A stretch of DNA of 10,026 bases, taken from NCBI GenBank assembly GCA_937952975.1, contig CALFXX010000085.1:1-10026 (forward strand), written 5' to 3'. The stretch comes from an uncultured Alcaligenaceae bacterium (GTDB lineage Bacteria > Pseudomonadota > Gammaproteobacteria > Burkholderiales > Burkholderiaceae_B). A model generated the notes under the pieces. That model was given only the letters and a program-made list of their open reading frames with translations, ran no database searches and was not told where the DNA came from. This document shows positions 7,073 through 10,026 of the stretch, piece after piece. The position numbers were made by a program, and so were the translations under genes. Numbering within the stretch: position 1 is the stretch's first letter; each line of letters begins with the position of its first letter.

Positions 7073-8545
7073 ATGTTTGAAGAAGCCGAAGCAGATCCGC
7101 AGCTGTCGCAAGAAGAGTTTAAAAAAATTGAACAGCACCTGCGCATTCAGTTGGTCAATGAGCAGTATCGTCACATCGCTTTGCAAGATCGAGCGTTATT
7201 GATTCTTGTGGCAGGTATTGATGGCGCAGGCAAGGGCGAAACGATTAATCTGCTCAACGAGTGGATGGATCCGCGCCATATCCACACCATCGCTTTTCCG
7301 GAAGCGAGTCGCGAAGATCGCGCTTATCCCGATGCGCGAAGATTTTGGATGAAGTTGCCTGCAAAGGGTGAGATTGGCATTGTTTTTGGTTCGAGATATA
7401 CCGCTTTATTTGCAGAGGCCGCCCGAAAGCATCAAAATCTAGAACACCTTGAGCAAGAAATTCGTTTTGTGAAGCGTTTTGAATCAACGCTGGCTGCAAA
7501 TGGCGTACAGATTTTGAAGCTTTGGTTTCATTTGTCGAAAGAGGCCCAGCAGGCGCGCATCAACGACCTGTTGTCGAACCCCTCGACGGCATGGCAGGTT
7601 GATAAGCTCGACCTAAGAGTGCGCAAAAAATTTAATGCGATCCGCCGTGCGAGCCAACTGATCCTGGATGGCACCGATGCACCCCATACTCCCTGGGTTG
7701 TGATTCCGAGTGCAGACCCAAAATTGAGAATGGTACGTACCGCACAAGCCGTGTTAGCGTCACTGAAAGTCGGGGCAATTAAGGTGCCGGTATTTCATGA
7801 ACCTGACAGCGTACCGATCACGACATCTAAAGTGAATCTGCTCGAGCATTTGGATGACAACGCGAAGTTAAGTAAGGCCGACTACGAGACGCAGATTCTG
7901 CCTTTACAGAACCGTCTGGCACAGCTTGTACGTGACAAGTCGTTTAAAAAGCGTGCGCTAGCGTTAGTCTTTGAAGGCGCGGATGCTGCTGGCAAGGGCG
8001 GCGCGATTCGGCGGGTGACGCGTGCAATTGATGCGCGTCAGTTTGATGTGATGGCGGTGTCTGCTCCAACGCCTCCTGAAATGTCTCGACCGTACTTGTG
8101 GCGCTTTTGGCGCAATGTGCCGAGGCGAGGTCGTATCGCAATTTTTGATCGTTCTTGGTATGGGCGCGTGTTGGTTGAACGTGTCGAAAAACTGATTGCG
8201 CGGGCCGCGTGGACGCGCGCGTACGATGAGATCAATGATTTTGAGCAGCAGATGGTCGAGAAGGGTACGATTGTGCTGAAGTTTTGGCTGGCAGTGACCC
8301 CTGCTGAGCAGCTCAAGCGCTTCAAAGAGCGTACGCATTCACCCTTCAAGCAATTTAAAATCACTGCAGAGGATTGGCGCAACCGGCGCAAGGCAAAGGC
8401 CTACTCGGTTGCCGCAAACGAAATGTTTACCCACACCAACACCGCTTTGGCGCCGTGGCATATTTTGCCGGCCAACGATAAGCACTATGCGCGCGTCGAA
8501 GTGCTCAAGGCAATTATCAAAGCGCTTGAGTGCGCTCAAGTCTAA
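7073..8545 (+). CDS. pap: Polyphosphate:AMP phosphotransferase (PPK2 class II, two fused PPK2 domains)
   Basis: Enzyme that uses inorganic polyphosphate to phosphorylate AMP to ADP, linking polyphosphate stores to the adenylate pool. The 490 residues hold two tandem PPK2-type P-loop domains, the arrangement known for Acinetobacter Pap and Pseudomonas aeruginosa PA3455. Domain 1 (about 1-230) has a Walker A, GIDGAGKG (48-55), but where the second motif belongs it has VFGSRYTALFAEAAR. Domain 2 (about 270-490) has Walker A GADAAGKG (302-309), followed by the helix IRRVTRAID, and an intact Walker B/lid region FDRSWYGRVLVERVE starting at Phe358, with Asp359 and Arg360. Domain 2 is therefore the likely catalytic half. 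The ATG at 7073 has AAGGTGG upstream. An 87-base gap separates it from cca, enough for its own promoter, though I see no convincing one. The HIT gene follows after 14 bases. Confidence 0.93.
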   Translation: MFEEAEADPQLSQEEFKKIEQHLRIQLVNEQYRHIALQDRALLILVAGIDGAGKGETINLLNEWMDPRHIHTIAFPEASREDRAYPDARRFWMKLPAKGEIGIVFGSRYTALFAEAARKHQNLEHLEQEIRFVKRFESTLAANGVQILKLWFHLSKEAQQARINDLLSNPSTAWQVDKLDLRVRKKFNAIRRASQLILDGTDAPHTPWVVIPSADPKLRMVRTAQAVLASLKVGAIKVPVFHEPDSVPITTSKVNLLEHLDDNAKLSKADYETQILPLQNRLAQLVRDKSFKKRALALVFEGADAAGKGGAIRRVTRAIDARQFDVMAVSAPTPPEMSRPYLWRFWRNVPRRGRIAIFDRSWYGRVLVERVEKLIARAAWTRAYDEINDFEQQMVEKGTIVLKFWLAVTPAEQLKRFKERTHSPFKQFKITAEDWRNRRKAKAYSVAANEMFTHTNTALAPWHILPANDKHYARVEVLKAIIKALECAQV

Positions 8546-8559
8546 GAGGATGATTTCGT

Positions 8560-9024
8560 ATGAACAGCTCTGACTGCGTGCTGTGCCGAACGCCGGGTGG
8601 TACTGTCTTGTGGCAAAACGAACGCCTGCGCGTGATTGATGCAGGTGATGTGCTTTACCCTGGTTTTACGCGTGTGATTTGGACGGCGCACGTGGTTGAG
8701 ATGACCGACCTGACTGCCGCAGAGCAAGCCGAGTTGCTGAGGGTGGTGTTGCTGGTTGAACAGGTGCAGCGTGCTGAGCTTAAGCCTGACAAGGTCAACC
8801 TTGCGGCGTTTGGCAATGTGGTGCCTCACTTACACTGGCATGTGATTCCGCGTTGGCAAGACGACCCACATTTTCCGCAGGCGGTGTGGGCCGCGTTGCC
8901 GCCAGCCGATGCAATGGCGCAGGCTGCGCAACAAGCCCTGCGCGCGCGCGTTCAACAGCAACTAAACGCATATCACCAGGCCTTGGTCGCTCGGCTTGAC
9001 TCAACGTTGTGGTCTGGGCGGTGA
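8560..9024 (+). CDS. HIT (histidine triad) family nucleotide-binding protein
   Basis: Small cytoplasmic protein of the HIT superfamily, whose members are nucleotidyl hydrolases or transferases acting on AMP-linked and dinucleoside-polyphosphate substrates. It has 154 residues. The triad is HLHWH (His90, His92, His94) inside GNVVPHLHWHVIPRW, with the last histidine as the expected nucleophile. An N-terminal CVLC pair (Cys6, Cys9) could bind zinc, as in some HIT relatives, but this is inference. The C-terminal tail of about 45 residues is helical and Ala/Gln-rich. AGAGGA lies eight bases before the ATG. It sits 14 bases after pap and 16 before ung, so one operon is likely. Placement beside a polyphosphate:AMP enzyme fits a role in adenine-nucleotide metabolism, but the substrate is not shown by the sequence. 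Confidence 0.92.
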   Translation: MNSSDCVLCRTPGGTVLWQNERLRVIDAGDVLYPGFTRVIWTAHVVEMTDLTAAEQAELLRVVLLVEQVQRAELKPDKVNLAAFGNVVPHLHWHVIPRWQDDPHFPQAVWAALPPADAMAQAAQQALRARVQQQLNAYHQALVARLDSTLWSGR

Positions 9025-9040
9025 GTTGGGCTAACGGGGG

Positions 9041-9799
9041 ATGACTGTTCAAGTGCACCAACACTCTAATCATTTAAAACAAGCGGACTTGCTCGCGCAC
9101 CTAAGCACGCTGGCGCCCGCTTGGCAATCCGTGTTGCGCACGGATGAAGCGAAGCGTGCGCTGGACGACTTGTCCGCAATGCTCGCGCAACGGTTGCAAA
9201 GCGAAGCGATTATTTACCCCGCTCAGCCCTTTCGTGCGCTAGAAGCGTTAACCCCCGAAGCCGTGCGCGTAGTGATCTTGGGGCAAGATCCCTATCATGG
9301 TGCGGGGCAGGCGCAGGGCTTGGCGTTTTCTGTTCCGGATGGCGTGGCGCGCCCGCCAAGTTTGCGCAATATTCTGGCTGAGATTGAGTTTGAATATCCA
9401 GACGACCCTTCGCAGTTGGTGCTTAAATCCAATGCGGATAACAATGATTTATCGCGCTGGGTGCGGCAGGGTGTTTTATTGTTAAACACTGCACTGACCG
9501 TCGAAGACGGGCAACCGGCTTCGCACGCGGTCAAAGGTTGGGAGACTGTGACCGATGCGTTGATCCACGCGGTGGCACAAGACCTGCACCCAAAGGTATT
9601 TATGCTTTGGGGCGCACATGCGCAAACCAAGCAAGTTTTGCTTGCGAACCAGCCTCAGCATTTGATTTTGACCTGCAATCACCCTTCTCCGTTGTCGGCT
9701 CGGCGGGGCGCAAATCCGTTTATCGGTTGTGGGCACTTTAAAACGGCAAATGCGTGGTTATTACAACGAAACTTGCAAGTAATTGACTGGAAAGCATAA
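9041..9799 (+). CDS. ung: Uracil-DNA glycosylase (family 1)
   Basis: Cuts uracil out of DNA to start base-excision repair, acting on deaminated cytosine and misincorporated dUMP. It has 252 residues; E. coli Ung has 229, the difference being a longer N-terminus and an insert at about 117-136. Motifs: VVILGQDPYHG (77-87) with the water-activating Asp83; GLAFSVPDG (93-101) and PPSLRN (105-110); GVLLLNTALTV (144-154) with the uracil-reading Asn; LLWG-type FMLWGAH (187-193); and NHPSPLSARRG (213-223) with catalytic His214 and the DNA-intercalating Leu218. The ATG at 9041 directly follows a run of G with almost no spacing. A GTG at 9053 would be better spaced from that run, so the start is uncertain by four codons. 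An in-frame stop at 9032 excludes anything further up. It is the last gene of the pap-HIT-ung set, with no strong terminator before the next promoter. Confidence 0.96.
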   Translation: MTVQVHQHSNHLKQADLLAHLSTLAPAWQSVLRTDEAKRALDDLSAMLAQRLQSEAIIYPAQPFRALEALTPEAVRVVILGQDPYHGAGQAQGLAFSVPDGVARPPSLRNILAEIEFEYPDDPSQLVLKSNADNNDLSRWVRQGVLLLNTALTVEDGQPASHAVKGWETVTDALIHAVAQDLHPKVFMLWGAHAQTKQVLLANQPQHLILTCNHPSPLSARRGANPFIGCGHFKTANAWLLQRNLQVIDWKA

Positions 9800-9816
9800 T
9801 TATCCAGCCTAAAGGG

Positions 9817-9845
9817 TTTACCCCGAGCTAAAAGTAGGGTAGTAT
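9817..9845 (+). promoter_or_regulatory. Sigma70-type promoter downstream of ung
   Basis: TTTACC (9817-9822) and TAGTAT (9840-9845) are spaced 17 bases apart, each matching four of six consensus bases. A transcript would start near 9852. The -35 sits within GGGTTTACCCC. TACCC (9819-9823) and GGGTA (9837-9841) form an inverted repeat across the promoter that might be an operator. It lies 18 bases after the ung stop and points into a region with RNA structure but no visible protein gene. Confidence 0.55.
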
Positions 9846-9920
9846 TCGCACACTGCAAAAAAGATGTCGCAGGACGCTAGCGGGCAATGCCTAGCTAAGC
9901 ACACACATCATCGATTTCTG

Positions 9921-9930
9921 ACCTCCTTTC
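9921..9930 (+). other. Anti-Shine-Dalgarno-like motif ACCTCCTTTC
   Basis: Ten bases identical to the end of betaproteobacterial 16S rRNA (GGATCACCTCCTTTC). The base before it differs (G here, C in 16S), so it is not an rRNA fragment in a wider sense. It lies between two structured parts and I find no complementary GGAGG in the visible transcript, so it should be single-stranded and free to pair with mRNA ribosome binding sites. Read on the other strand it is a strong Shine-Dalgarno sequence. Confidence 0.6.
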
Positions 9931-9936
9931 CTTTCG

Positions 9937-9977
9937 TGGGCAGCAAGTGTGATCCAGATAGATGGATCTCCAGCCCA
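9937..9977 (+). other. RNA hairpin, two-part stem
   Basis: TGGGC (9937-9941) pairs with GCCCA (9973-9977), and GATCCA (9951-9956) with TGGATC (9963-9968) around the six-base loop GATAGA, with internal unpaired bases between the two helices. It begins six bases after the anti-SD motif. Confidence 0.55.
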
Positions 9978-9982
9978 GACGT

Positions 9983-10020
9983 TCGGTTGATTCGGTCGGC
10001 ACGATGCTCGATTCAACCGA
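9983..10020 (+). other. RNA hairpin, long imperfect stem near the window end
   Basis: TCGGTTGA (9983-9990) pairs perfectly with TCAACCGA (10013-10020). After a T-T mismatch the stem continues with TCGG against TCGA, then CG against TG, closing on the loop GCACGA. That is about 14 pairs including two G-T wobbles. No T-run follows inside the window; the sequence goes on as CTACCG and may start a further hairpin or terminator beyond the edge. Confidence 0.6.
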
Positions 10021-10026
10021 CTACCG

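Larger units (their letters stand above)
9852..10026 (+). ncRNA. Candidate small RNA carrying an anti-Shine-Dalgarno sequence, cut by the window end
   Basis: This region follows a promoter, shows no convincing plus-strand coding frame and is rich in pairing. The 5' part can fold with GATGT (9863-9867) against ACATC (9905-9909), enclosing GCTAG (9876-9880) against CTAGC (9891-9895). A mostly unpaired pyrimidine-rich stretch follows, with ACCTCCTTTC at 9921-9930, identical to ten bases of the 3' end of betaproteobacterial 16S rRNA. Two hairpins come next, at 9937-9977 and 9983-10020. No terminator is seen before base 10026, so the RNA runs out of the window. From memory, betaproteobacterial small RNAs with an exposed anti-SD, toxic when expressed in E. 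coli, have been described; whether this belongs to them is inference. It could instead be a structured 5' leader of a gene further right. Confidence 0.5.

Noticed and set aside
9983..10026. tRNA-like segment (GCTCGATTCAACCG resembles a T-arm)
   Set aside because: No acceptor, D-arm or anticodon arm can be formed around it, and the bases are better explained by the long hairpin.

Overview
The window looks like ordinary housekeeping chromosome from a betaproteobacterium of the order Burkholderiales, probably close to the Alcaligenaceae. Three things point that way: the gene order ahcY, small holin-family membrane protein, metF; a tripartite-tricarboxylate 'Bug' periplasmic binding protein; and the general style of the proteins. 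The placement is inference from memory of gene order and protein families, with no search run. Coding density is high, and I see no transposase, integrase, CRISPR array, tRNA or rRNA gene.

Left part (1-1750, + strand). The 3' end of ahcY (S-adenosylhomocysteine hydrolase) is followed by a four-helix holin_4_2/YvlD-like membrane protein and by metF (5,10-methylene-THF reductase), whose start overlaps the membrane gene's stop. AhcY and MetF both serve the activated-methyl cycle. A strong hairpin at 1721-1748 closes this group and can also serve the convergent gene.

Middle (1787-3434, - strand). A 5-formyl-THF cyclo-ligase gene, again a folate enzyme, is followed by a Bug-family solute receptor with a clear signal peptide and no transporter membrane genes beside it.

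Right part (3480-9799, + strand). A large periplasmic lytic transglycosylase overlaps cca (tRNA CCA-adding enzyme). Then come a two-domain polyphosphate:AMP phosphotransferase (PPK2 class II), a HIT-family protein and ung (uracil-DNA glycosylase). The last three are separated by only 14-16 bases and are probably one operon. The CCA enzyme appears to have lost the HD phosphohydrolase motif of its E. coli relative. The first half of the polyphosphate enzyme appears to have lost catalytic motifs that the second half keeps.

Right end (9800-10026). The most interesting stretch has no convincing protein gene. It holds a good sigma70-type promoter pointing right, then a region that folds into at least two clear hairpins. 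Between the 5' part and these hairpins lies an unpaired ACCTCCTTTC, identical to the anti-Shine-Dalgarno 3' end of betaproteobacterial 16S rRNA. I read it as a small noncoding RNA gene cut by the window edge, possibly one that binds ribosome binding sites.
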